Assembly (NCBI GenBank): GCA_023269245.1
Contig: JAHFMB010000040.1
Coordinates: 1 to 8,273 of the forward strand
DNA length: 8,273 bases
Source of the DNA: Candidatus Tayloriibacteriota bacterium
GTDB lineage: Bacteria > Patescibacteriota > Minisyncoccia > Phycocordibacterales > PALSA-1337
Direction: 5' to 3'
Shown here: positions 1-5,827 of the stretch, piece after piece
How positions within the stretch are numbered: position 1 is the first letter of the stretch
Layout of the letters: the number at the start of each line of letters is the position of its first letter
The notes under the pieces: model-generated
Seen by the model: the letters and a program-made list of their open reading frames with translations, nothing else
The model's database searches: none
What the model was told of the DNA's origin: nothing
Position numbers and translations under genes: made by a program

Positions 1-2
1 CC

Positions 3-737
3 TATGTTGATTATGGTCTCGATAAGGATCCTAAAGAAGAATATAAGGTTGATCCGCTTATTCCCATGTTGGAATTTCTTGGTAGTATTGGACCAAATCA
101 ACAGGTGTGGATCCAGTATTTGGTCCGCGCACACAAAAAAGAGCAACGCAAGCCCGGACACTGGTTCAAGAAGACTGATTTATGGAAAGACCAAGCTCAG
201 GAGCTGGTCAATAAGATACTCATACGCGATCCCAAGTCAAAAGTAGCTGGCGAAGTCAATCCCGATACCGGTTATGCGAAGCTGCCGACTATTTCTAAAG
301 GTGAGCAGGAAGTTGTTGCGGCCATCGAACGAAGCATCACCAAACTGCCTTTCGACGTTGGTATACGCACGCTTTACATTGCTGAGAAAGACGCGTTTAA
401 CGGTATTATTGGTATTGGTGGTCGTATAGGTACATTCAAAAATTTTAATACCGAACACTTGAATGGATTCAAACAAAATAATAAGATATGGCACATGAAA
501 ATATCTGAGCCCTGGACAGATTACAAAGATATACGCCGCAACAGATATGCCAAGGAAGCTCTTGCTCTATACAAACGCCGCTCATATTTTTATGCCCCGT
601 ATGAAGGCAAGGCGTTGGTCATGAATACCGAAGAGCTGGCAACCGTCTATCATTTCCCAGGATCTGTAGCTGCAACACCGACTCTGGAGCGTCTGCCGTC
701 AAAGAAGTCGGAGGCACCTTCGAACTTACCCGTCTAA
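3..737 (+). CDS. Conserved protein, C-terminal part (possible DUF8128-like, Parcubacteria type)
   Basis: The reading frame is open from base 3 with no start before the window edge, so this is the last 244 residues of a longer protein. An internal ATG at 66 is not the real start, because good protein sequence (YVDYGLDKDPKEEYKVDPL) precedes it. The visible part is soluble and mixed alpha/beta. It contains LEFLGSIGPNQQVWIQYLVR, a Gly/Ile-rich stretch (FNGIIGIGGRIGTFKNFN), an RRSYFYAPYEG segment and a C-terminal MNTEELATVYHFPG motif. The tail is polar (SKKSEAPSNLP). I recall this ending from Parcubacteria proteins, near VirD4/HerA-like ATPases, that are annotated as hypothetical or DUF8128. That link is memory-based, and no catalytic motif is visible. 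A role beside a type IV secretion-like or pilus DNA-transfer apparatus is inference only. mltG follows after 11 bases. Confidence 0.75.
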   Translation, partial: YVDYGLDKDPKEEYKVDPLIPMLEFLGSIGPNQQVWIQYLVRAHKKEQRKPGHWFKKTDLWKDQAQELVNKILIRDPKSKVAGEVNPDTGYAKLPTISKGEQEVVAAIERSITKLPFDVGIRTLYIAEKDAFNGIIGIGGRIGTFKNFNTEHLNGFKQNNKIWHMKISEPWTDYKDIRRNRYAKEALALYKRRSYFYAPYEGKALVMNTEELATVYHFPGSVAATPTLERLPSKKSEAPSNLPV

Positions 738-769
738 TCACGTATGTCATGGTCACGGTGCCTTTTTTT
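712..769 (+). terminator. Long-loop inverted repeat followed by T7 (possible terminator)
   Basis: A 7-base arm AGGCACC (712-718) is the exact reverse complement of GGTGCCT (757-763), and a run of seven T (763-769) follows directly. This is the arm-plus-U-tract layout of an intrinsic terminator for the gene ending at 737. The 38-base loop is unusually long, the left arm lies inside the upstream coding region, and the structure covers the ATG at 749. It could instead be a structure affecting mltG translation, or chance. Confidence 0.3.
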
Positions 770-1753
770 ATGAAACGAACGTACAAACGCATGCGCAAAG
801 TCGCCTTTAAATATAAGGTGGCCGTTGCGGCCATTTTGGTAGTGTGTATCGGATTGATTATTACACTTATTTGTTATTCCGTGGCACCTTCCAACTTTCC
901 GCGAAACGCGATTGTTCGCATCAACAAGGATATGTCTGTTTCAGCCGTTGCTTCATTATTCAAAGAAAAGGGTATTGTAAAGTCAGCGTATTTATTCAAG
1001 GTCTATACTGTCCTACTTCATGACGGTAGGGGAGTACAGGCGGGAAGTTATTTATTTAACGAACCGCAATCAGCACTTCGTGTGGCGTATCGTGCGTCGT
1101 ATGGCATCAAGAATATTGAAAAAATAAAGCTGACTATTTTTGAAGGCACAAACACAAAAGAAATTGCCGCATTGGCGAAGAAGAGCATACCAGATTTTGA
1201 CGCAGCCGCTTTTCTGGATGAGGCCAAACCTCTTGAAGGATATCTTTTTCCTGAAACGTACTTTGTTGATCCTGATATTACACCGCATGAGCTCGTCGTG
1301 TTGATGCGCGATCAGTTCGATGTGGCAATGAAGCCATTGGAAGACGCAATTGCAACATCTACGCATTCTCTTGAGGAGATTGTGACGATGGCATCAATCG
1401 TTGAGGAAGAGGCGCGGAAATACGTGGATCGGCAGACGATAGCGGGTATTCTATGGAAGCGTATAAGCAAGGGTATGGCGCTCCAAGTTGACGTGCCATT
1501 CTATTACATCATGAATAATAAGACTGGCGGTATTACACTCAATGATCTAGCTACGACATCCCCATACAATACCTATCTTAATAAGGGACTACCACCAACC
1601 CCGATTACCAATCCGGGTCTCAATGCCATACAAGCTACGTTGAATCCGATAGCAACTTCGTATTATTTTTATCTTGCTGACGGTGATGGAGTTACACGTT
1701 ATGCAACAACACACGATGGCCACATATTAAACAGGCAAAAATATTTGCAATAA
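749..1753 (+). CDS. mltG: Endolytic murein transglycosylase MltG (YceG-like)
   Basis: MltG is an inner-membrane lytic transglycosylase that cuts nascent peptidoglycan strands and so sets glycan chain length. The protein is 334 residues, similar to the E. coli enzyme (about 340). One membrane helix (residues about 24-43) follows a basic N-terminus, leaving the domain outside. A LysM-like region (about 52-140) leads to the catalytic YceG domain. Family hallmarks are LEGYLFPETY (162-171), ASIVEEE (215-221, catalytic Glu equivalent E219), the GMALQVD segment (242-248), SPYNTYLNKGLPPTPITNPG (271-290) and the C-terminal YYFYLADGDG. The start is uncertain: in-frame ATGs occur at 749, 770 and 791, none has a Shine-Dalgarno sequence, and all leave the helix intact. 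A TCTAAT hexamer (733-738) just upstream could be a -10 element. The stop overlaps a terminator that serves the opposing gene. Confidence 0.95.
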   Translation: MVTVPFFMKRTYKRMRKVAFKYKVAVAAILVVCIGLIITLICYSVAPSNFPRNAIVRINKDMSVSAVASLFKEKGIVKSAYLFKVYTVLLHDGRGVQAGSYLFNEPQSALRVAYRASYGIKNIEKIKLTIFEGTNTKEIAALAKKSIPDFDAAAFLDEAKPLEGYLFPETYFVDPDITPHELVVLMRDQFDVAMKPLEDAIATSTHSLEEIVTMASIVEEEARKYVDRQTIAGILWKRISKGMALQVDVPFYYIMNNKTGGITLNDLATTSPYNTYLNKGLPPTPITNPGLNAIQATLNPIATSYYFYLADGDGVTRYATTHDGHILNRQKYLQ

Positions 1754-1783
1754 AAAACCCCGCCACACTCAATGTGGGCGAGG
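1752..1783 (-). terminator. Intrinsic terminator of the minus-strand gene
   Basis: The bases CGCCACA and TGTGGGCG (within 1758-1783) pair around a CTCAA loop with one bulged G, and the stem can extend through flanking CC/GG. Read on the minus strand, the hairpin is followed by TTTTTT (complement of the A run at 1752-1757), so it terminates leftward transcription of the gene ending at 1826. On the plus strand no T run follows the hairpin. It touches the last base pairs of mltG (stop 1751-1753), so the two convergent genes share almost no spacer here. Confidence 0.75.
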
Positions 1784-1825
1784 CGATGTCAATTCAGCGT
1801 GGACGTGCAACTGAACCCGTAGCGA

Positions 1826-2317
1826 TTACCTGAATGGCAGATACATGCGGATCGCACGTACCCCATTTGTTTCGGTCACAATCGCGTGGCCGGTAAACGG
1901 GTGGTTTTTAAGCTTGCCTGATCGGCCGACAATTTCTGTGGCAGTCACGTCGCAGAGGATCCAACGTTCGCTCGTTGGAGACATGAGAAGTATGCGATTG
2001 GTCTTGTCCTCTCCATCCCAACGTTCGGGCTGGAGAATGGCGCACACTCTCTTGCCGACCTGCCACACATCGTCAATCTCATAATAACCAGGGTTGAGTG
2101 ATTCTACCGTCGCAAGGGATTTCGCCGCACGATCAGGTCCAGGGGAAAAGATGAAGAGGGCGGCGATGGTCAGAATGCTGAATACTATCCCCCAAGAGCA
2201 CAGCGTCCGTTTTCGCTGGCTTGCAAAGAGTATTAAGCCAAGGGCGAAAAGAAATAATAGTATCGCGCACGTTACAAACGTTGCAAACAGTAGGTGGTCG
2301 CGCAGGGGATGGTCCAT
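1826..2317 (-). CDS. Unrecognised small membrane protein with two transmembrane helices
   Basis: I do not recognise this 163-residue protein. Two hydrophobic helices are clear, at about residues 10-33 and 41-59, separated by the basic loop SQRKRT. By the positive-inside rule that loop is cytoplasmic, so the remaining roughly 100 residues would lie outside the membrane. This soluble part (GYYEIDDVWQVGKRVCAIL, then RWILCDVTATEIVG, ending in a basic strand RAIRMYLPFR) looks like a small beta-rich domain and has no motif I can name. It is the only minus-strand gene in the window. Its strand is supported by the membrane-helix pattern, the terminator placed downstream on the same strand, and the lack of protein-like character in the overlapping plus-strand frames. 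No Shine-Dalgarno sequence precedes the ATG. It may share regulation with the divergent mnmA. Confidence 0.75.
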   Translation of the reverse strand: MDHPLRDHLLFATFVTCAILLFLFALGLILFASQRKRTLCSWGIVFSILTIAALFIFSPGPDRAAKSLATVESLNPGYYEIDDVWQVGKRVCAILQPERWDGEDKTNRILLMSPTSERWILCDVTATEIVGRSGKLKNHPFTGHAIVTETNGVRAIRMYLPFR

Positions 2318-2350
2318 AGAGGTTTGGGGCTACAGGGTTGTGGTTGTGAT

Positions 2351-2364
2351 GAGCAAACTTGCTC
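2351..2364. promoter_or_regulatory. Perfect inverted repeat in divergent intergenic region (candidate operator)
   Basis: GAGCAA-AC-TTGCTC is a perfect 6+2+6 inverted repeat in the 80-base gap between the divergent minus-strand membrane gene and mnmA. Its right arm overlaps the weak -35-like TTGCTC (2359-2364) of the proposed mnmA promoter, which is where a repressor site would block transcription. No regulator gene is adjacent, and a 6-base arm can arise by chance. Confidence 0.3.
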
Positions 2365-2387
2365 GAATTCGGTTTTAGTTATATATT
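2359..2387 (+). promoter_or_regulatory. Putative promoter of mnmA
   Basis: TTGCTC (2359-2364) is separated by 17 bases from TATATT (2382-2387), inside an AT-rich patch (2376-2399). A start of transcription 7 bases downstream would fall within a few bases of the ATG at 2398, giving a leaderless or very short-leader mRNA. The -35 matches the consensus at only three positions. The overlapping TATTAT (2384-2389) is an alternative -10. Confidence 0.45.
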
Positions 2388-2397
2388 ATTTTTCTAT

Positions 2398-3618
2398 ATG
2401 CGTCAAGGTATCTCTATAGCAGCAACCTCGTGCAACAAACGCGTGTTTGTGGGCATGTCGGGCGGGGTAGATTCGTCTGTTTCGGCCGCACTCCTCAAAA
2501 AAGCTGGCTACGATGTTACCGGCGTCTTTATCAAGGTATGGCAACCGGAGTGGCTGACATGCACATGGCGAGAGGATCGTCGCGATGCTATGAGAGCAGC
2601 TGCACACCTTGGTATACCATTTGTTACCCTTGACATGGAAAAGGAATACAAGGAAGAAGTGGTTGACTACATGATTGCCGAATACAAGGCCGGTCGCACA
2701 CCGAATCCCGATGTTATGTGTAACCGTTCAGTTAAATTTGGCGGGTTTTACCAGTGGGCAATGAAACAGGGTGCTGATTATGTTTCGACGGGGCATTACG
2801 CACGTATTGGGCAGCGTCCCTGTGGTATGCGCGGTGAGGGACCCTTCGGAGCCCGATTCAGCAGAATCGCCCCCTGGGTCGGGGCGGCGAGAAAGAGCGC
2901 GCGTTCAGCAGAATGTGACGAGTGTCCCGAAACGCATGTACCGCAGAGATGCTACCAACTTCTTGTGGGAACTGACCCTAACAAAGATCAGTCATATTTT
3001 TTGTGGACGCTCACGCAGCAACAACTTTCAAAAACTATTTTTCCTATTGGAAATATGCAAAAGCCAGTCGTGAGAGCCTTGGCTCGGAAGTTTAATCTTC
3101 CAAATGCGGACAAAAAAGATAGTCAGGGGCTCTGTTTTATTGGAAAAATTGATGTTAAAGAATTTTTGTCCCATTATATTCCGGTACAAAAAGGAAACGT
3201 GCTAGATTCGGCCGGTGCAATTATTGGCACACATGATGGAGCAGCATTTTATACTATCGGAGAGCGACGTGGTTTTACTATAACTAAAAAAACACCTGAT
3301 GATGAGCCTATGTATGTTGTTGCAAAGGATGTCGCAGCAAACACGCTTACCGTTTCCTCAAAAAAACGTGACGGTAGTCTTCCGACGGCACAATCAGTAG
3401 TACAACTTGAACAAGTAAACTGGAATCAGGGTTCTATACCACTGCATGCACCACTGTACGCACGTTCGAGGTACCGGGAAGAGCTTCAAGATGTACGCGC
3501 AACTGACAACTCTACTATTCACTTTATAAAGCCTCAATCAACATTGTCGCCAGGTCAGTCGATTGTTGTGTATAACGGTGATATCTGTCTTGGGGGAGGA
3601 ATAATTAGTAGCAAATAG
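2398..3618 (+). CDS. mnmA: tRNA-specific 2-thiouridylase MnmA with an in-frame insert
   Basis: MnmA uses ATP and a sulfur donor to thiolate U34 of Lys, Glu and Gln tRNAs. Of 406 residues, the PP-loop SGGVDSS is at 21-27, TPNPDVMCNR with catalytic C108 at 101-110, TGHYAR at 131-136, DPNKDQSYFLW at 193-203, DSQGLCFIG with the persulfide-forming C246 at 241-249, and FYTIGERRGF at 284-293. A C-terminal beta-barrel domain ends in GQSIVVYNGDICLGGG. The start at 2398 is chosen because it sits just after a -10-like element; an in-frame ATG at 2359 would add 13 poorly conserved hydrophobic residues. The protein is about 40 residues longer than E. coli MnmA (368). The excess lies mainly between GHYARIG and YQLL (about residues 140-184), an Arg/Ala/Gly/Pro-rich, GC-rich stretch. 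All catalytic motifs are intact, so the enzyme is probably active. Confidence 0.95.
   Translation: MRQGISIAATSCNKRVFVGMSGGVDSSVSAALLKKAGYDVTGVFIKVWQPEWLTCTWREDRRDAMRAAAHLGIPFVTLDMEKEYKEEVVDYMIAEYKAGRTPNPDVMCNRSVKFGGFYQWAMKQGADYVSTGHYARIGQRPCGMRGEGPFGARFSRIAPWVGAARKSARSAECDECPETHVPQRCYQLLVGTDPNKDQSYFLWTLTQQQLSKTIFPIGNMQKPVVRALARKFNLPNADKKDSQGLCFIGKIDVKEFLSHYIPVQKGNVLDSAGAIIGTHDGAAFYTIGERRGFTITKKTPDDEPMYVVAKDVAANTLTVSSKKRDGSLPTAQSVVQLEQVNWNQGSIPLHAPLYARSRYREELQDVRATDNSTIHFIKPQSTLSPGQSIVVYNGDICLGGGIISSK
2817..2950 (+). repeat. GC-rich, repeat-bearing insert inside mnmA
   Basis: This stretch encodes about 44 residues absent from usual MnmA between the GHYAR and DQSYFL motifs. By hand count 2811-2930 is about 66% GC, against about 47% for the 60 bases at 2701-2760. 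It contains an 11-base direct repeat TTCAGCAGAAT (2857-2867 and 2904-2914). The first copy lies inside a perfect hairpin CGATTC-AGCA-GAATCG (2854-2869), nested within GACCC (2840-2844) and GGGTC (2876-2880). Such structure with no stop codon suggests an in-frame palindromic repeat element like those known in Rickettsia genes, but a GC-rich protein linker is possible. Boundaries are approximate. Confidence 0.5.
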
Positions 3619-3629
3619 AGACTACGCGG

Positions 3630-3635
3630 TATAAT
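3630..3635 (+). promoter_or_regulatory. Consensus -10 box, leaderless promoter of deacetylase gene
   Basis: A perfect TATAAT lies 11 bases after the mnmA stop and ends exactly 6 bases before the ATG at 3642. Transcription would begin at or next to the A of the start codon, giving a leaderless mRNA. No good -35 is visible at 16-18 bases upstream. The same -10-to-ATG spacing recurs at 4390 and 7431. Confidence 0.65.
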
Positions 3636-3641
3636 GCCCGT

Positions 3642-4382
3642 ATGGATTCACATCATCGCCGAAGTATTTCGGCCCTCATTATCTTGTTGGTAATTGTCAT
3701 TTTGTATGCGCACGAACGCACAATTGCACCAATGTCAGTACTCACACCGATGGTTCATGTGCCATTCGCTGGTCTTGTACCTGCGCCTATTTATCAAGGT
3801 TCAACAACATCTCATCAGGTCATCTTTACCTTTGATGGTGGAGAGGGAAACCAGTCCGCTGACCACATTTTGTCTGTACTCGACAAACACCACGCTCGCG
3901 CTACTTTTTTTCTGACGGGAACATGGGTAGAGCATAATCCTGAGCTCGTAAAAAAAATCCAGGCGGCGGGTCATGATATATACAACCATTCCTATTCTCA
4001 TCCACATTTGCCGACACTGACAGATTCAGAGATTGTACAGCAGCTGGCGCGCATGGATGAGGTGTTCATCTCAACAACGGGATCATCTACGCTGCCATTT
4101 TTTCGACCTCCGTATGGCGAGTATGACAAGCGCGTATTATCCGCTGCAGCCCGACAGAGATATCGTGCGGTCATGTGGACGGTTGATGCAGGCGACTGGA
4201 TGGAGTCGGGAGGTTTTACAGATGCTGAGACAAAATCTCGCATATATCAGAATATTGACCCGGGCTCTATTATCCTTATGCATATAGGGGACACGATTAC
4301 CGGACGTATTCTCGATGACGTCCTGACCGAGGTCGAAAGCCGCGGTTATTCCATCGTCCCTTTGAGCCAGGGTTTGATATAA
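3642..4382 (+). CDS. Membrane-anchored polysaccharide deacetylase (NodB / CE4 family)
   Basis: CE4 enzymes remove N-acetyl groups from GlcNAc or MurNAc in peptidoglycan or other polysaccharides, using a divalent metal. In this 246-residue protein a basic N-terminus precedes one membrane helix (residues about 8-23) with no clear cleavage site, so the enzyme is probably anchored and faces outward. NodB motifs are all present: TFDGG (63-67, general base D65), HSYSH (116-120, both metal His), RPPYG (155-159), DAGDW (182-186) and LMHIGD (212-217, H214). The second Asp of the usual TFDD motif is Gly66, a variant comparable to the TFDNG of B. subtilis PdaA, which may alter metal binding. The substrate cannot be assigned from sequence; the envelope gene mltG nearby makes peptidoglycan plausible. 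The start is fixed by the TATAAT six bases upstream. The next gene begins 7 bases after its stop. Confidence 0.9.
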   Translation: MDSHHRRSISALIILLVIVILYAHERTIAPMSVLTPMVHVPFAGLVPAPIYQGSTTSHQVIFTFDGGEGNQSADHILSVLDKHHARATFFLTGTWVEHNPELVKKIQAAGHDIYNHSYSHPHLPTLTDSEIVQQLARMDEVFISTTGSSTLPFFRPPYGEYDKRVLSAAARQRYRAVMWTVDAGDWMESGGFTDAETKSRIYQNIDPGSIILMHIGDTITGRILDDVLTEVESRGYSIVPLSQGLI

Positions 4383-4383
4383 T
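4375..4383 (+). promoter_or_regulatory. Extended -10 promoter (TGATATAAT) of the ATP-cone gene
   Basis: TGATATAAT is a perfect extended -10 (TGn plus TATAAT at 4378-4383) and ends 6 bases before the ATG at 4390. The TAA stop of the deacetylase gene (4380-4382) lies within the hexamer, so one short sequence serves as stop codon and promoter. An extended -10 can work without a -35, and none is evident here. Confidence 0.65.
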
Positions 4384-4389
4384 ACTCCC

Positions 4390-5238
4390 ATGAATCATCT
4401 CATGTACATTACGAAGTCGGATGGCACCAAGCAGCTTTTTGAAGAAGAGAAACTAATCAATTCTCTGCGCCATGCAGGAGCATCGGATGAATCGATTGAT
4501 GAGATTACCGAAAGGGTTGAGGCGGGCATGAAGGATGGCATGACCACCAATGAAATCTACGGTCATGCGTTTTCATTGCTCAGAAAACACTCTGTCCATA
4601 CAGCGGTCAAATACTCAGTCCGCCGCGCACTTGCGGAGCTTGGGCCTGACGGATTTCCGTTTGAGAAGTTTGTGGCGCGCATATTCCATGCCTGGGGGTA
4701 TGAGACTCTGACTGATCAGCAGATCATGGGCTCATGCATTGAGCATGAGGTGGATGTGGTAGCTTGGAGGAGTGATGCGCTCGCTATGGTTGAAGCAAAG
4801 TTTCACCATGAGTTTGGTCTCAAATCCGATGTCAAAGTTGCTCTGTATGTGAAGGCTCGATTTGATGATATCGCTGGTAACGAATTTGATTTTGGCGGCA
4901 GAAAGCGCAAGCTCAATGAACGCTGGTTGTTTACCAATACCAAATTTACCGAGCAGGCAGTCAAATACGGATCGTGTTCCAAACTGAAACTTGTCGGCTG
5001 GAATTATCCTTCAAGCGGGAATCTACATTCTATTATTGAGCAATACAAACTGCATCCAGTTACGTGCATTACATCCCTTTCATATCAGCAAAAAAAGGAC
5101 TTGGTCGGCAGGAATGTCATCACGTGCGCTGATGTCATCAAGCGCACGGATATCCTGAAGGAAATTGGCATCAGAGCAGAAGAGGAGATTGGAAAAATTG
5201 TCGCTGAGGCAAAGGAGATCATTACTGTAAGCAAATAA
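4390..5238 (+). CDS. ATP-cone domain fused to a PD-(D/E)XK (Mrr-like) nuclease domain
   Basis: Residues about 5-85 resemble an ATP-cone, the nucleotide-binding regulatory module of ribonucleotide reductases and NrdR: YITKSDGTKQLFEEEKLINSL, then a helical part ending KYSVRRALAELGP. Residues about 88-215 match a restriction-endonuclease-like fold: the helix FPFEKFVARIFHAWGYE with E92, then EHEVDVVAW (D122), then MVEAKFHH (E135, K137), giving the E...D...ExK catalytic pattern. A C-terminal helical tail (about 228-282) includes SYQQKKDLVGRNVITCADVI, which may be a small binding domain. I know this architecture from other bacteria as an uncharacterised family. ATP or dATP control of a DNA nuclease is a reasonable inference, but the substrate is unknown. 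No methyltransferase is adjacent, so this is not an ordinary restriction-modification system. The ATG at 4390 is supported by the promoter 6 bases upstream. Confidence 0.8.
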   Translation: MNHLMYITKSDGTKQLFEEEKLINSLRHAGASDESIDEITERVEAGMKDGMTTNEIYGHAFSLLRKHSVHTAVKYSVRRALAELGPDGFPFEKFVARIFHAWGYETLTDQQIMGSCIEHEVDVVAWRSDALAMVEAKFHHEFGLKSDVKVALYVKARFDDIAGNEFDFGGRKRKLNERWLFTNTKFTEQAVKYGSCSKLKLVGWNYPSSGNLHSIIEQYKLHPVTCITSLSYQQKKDLVGRNVITCADVIKRTDILKEIGIRAEEEIGKIVAEAKEIITVSK

Positions 5239-5242
5239 AAAT

Positions 5243-5827
5243 ATGCCGCGTTCCGAATTGCTTGAGGTTGTTAATGAGCAGGATGAAGTGATTGGTCAAG
5301 AGACTAGAGACACAATTCATACGGCAGGATTGCTCCATCGTGAGATTCATGTGTGGTTTATTACACCTGATGGGTCTATTATTTTTCAGCACCGAGCAAA
5401 AAACAAAGATACCTACCCCGACCTTCTCGACGCAACTGTTGGCGGACATGTTGAGGTTGGCCAAACCTACGAACAAACTGCTGTCAAGGAAACAAAAGAG
5501 GAAACAGGGGTTGATATTGTCATGTCTGATTTGCATTTTCTAAAAAAAGTGCATCGACGTTCTGTTGATTCTGTCACCGGCAAGATAAACTACGCCTTTC
5601 GCGTTCAGTATGCTTACCTATATCGAGGGAGTGTCGCTGACCTTACAGTCGAAAAGGGGAAGGCTATTGGTTTTGAGGCCTGGTCGATTGAAAAAATCTT
5701 TGTTTTGGGTGACAATGAAAAGCGCTTGTTTATACCAGCAGTCTATTCATCGGAATTTTTGGCATTATTTAGAGAATGTAAAGCATTCATTACCACTACT
5801 ACTCCTCATGAAAACAGGAAACAATAA
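5243..5827 (+). CDS. NUDIX hydrolase, Idi-like
   Basis: This 194-residue protein has the layout of the Idi/YfcD-type NUDIX family. The N-terminal strand LLEVVNEQDEVIGQ is followed by LLHREIHVWFI, then the NUDIX box at 68-90 (GHVEVGQTYEQTAVKETKEETGV), then SVDSVTGKINYAFRVQY. NUDIX enzymes hydrolyse nucleoside diphosphate-X compounds such as damaged dNTPs or sugar nucleotides; the Idi branch includes isopentenyl-diphosphate isomerase. The metal-binding core EETGV is intact, but the first box Glu is Gln74 and the usual Arg is Lys82. I see no evidence for isoprenoid genes nearby, so phosphohydrolase activity is more likely than isomerase. It starts 4 bases after the previous stop with no Shine-Dalgarno sequence. 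Its last 20 bases overlap the next gene, so the genes are probably co-transcribed from the 4375 promoter. Confidence 0.88.
   Translation: MPRSELLEVVNEQDEVIGQETRDTIHTAGLLHREIHVWFITPDGSIIFQHRAKNKDTYPDLLDATVGGHVEVGQTYEQTAVKETKEETGVDIVMSDLHFLKKVHRRSVDSVTGKINYAFRVQYAYLYRGSVADLTVEKGKAIGFEAWSIEKIFVLGDNEKRLFIPAVYSSEFLALFRECKAFITTTTPHENRKQ

Noticed and set aside
1793..1815. Partial inverted repeat TTCAG...CTGAA downstream of the minus-strand stop
   Set aside because: Only 5-base outer arms with poor inner pairing and no T run. The nearby hairpin at 1758-1783 is the better terminator.
1845..2378. Plus-strand open frames (1845-2084 and 2094-2378) opposite the minus-strand gene
   Set aside because: They lack protein-like composition, promoter and neighbours in phase. 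The minus-strand frame has two clear membrane helices and a matching terminator.
2359..2397. Longer MnmA start at 2359
   Set aside because: The 13 added residues are hydrophobic and encoded by the AT-rich promoter patch. The next ATG at 2398 is better placed.
2854..2914. CRISPR-like or tandem array from the repeated TTCAGCAGAAT
   Set aside because: Only two 11-base copies, 47 bases apart, inside a coding gene. There is no array and no cas gene.
2771..3073. Plus-strand frame overlapping the MnmA insert, considered as a frameshift or split mnmA
   Set aside because: The mnmA frame is continuous and carries all motifs on both sides of the insert, so no frameshift is needed.
4390..5238. Restriction-modification system
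   Set aside because: Only the nuclease-like domain is present. No methyltransferase or specificity gene is in the window, and the ATP-cone suggests different control.
5610..5807. Upstream extension of the first NDT-like gene
   Set aside because: The frame stays open over the NUDIX gene, but the extension overlaps NUDIX coding sequence and does not resemble the paralogue. The ATG at 5808 fits the family's first strand.
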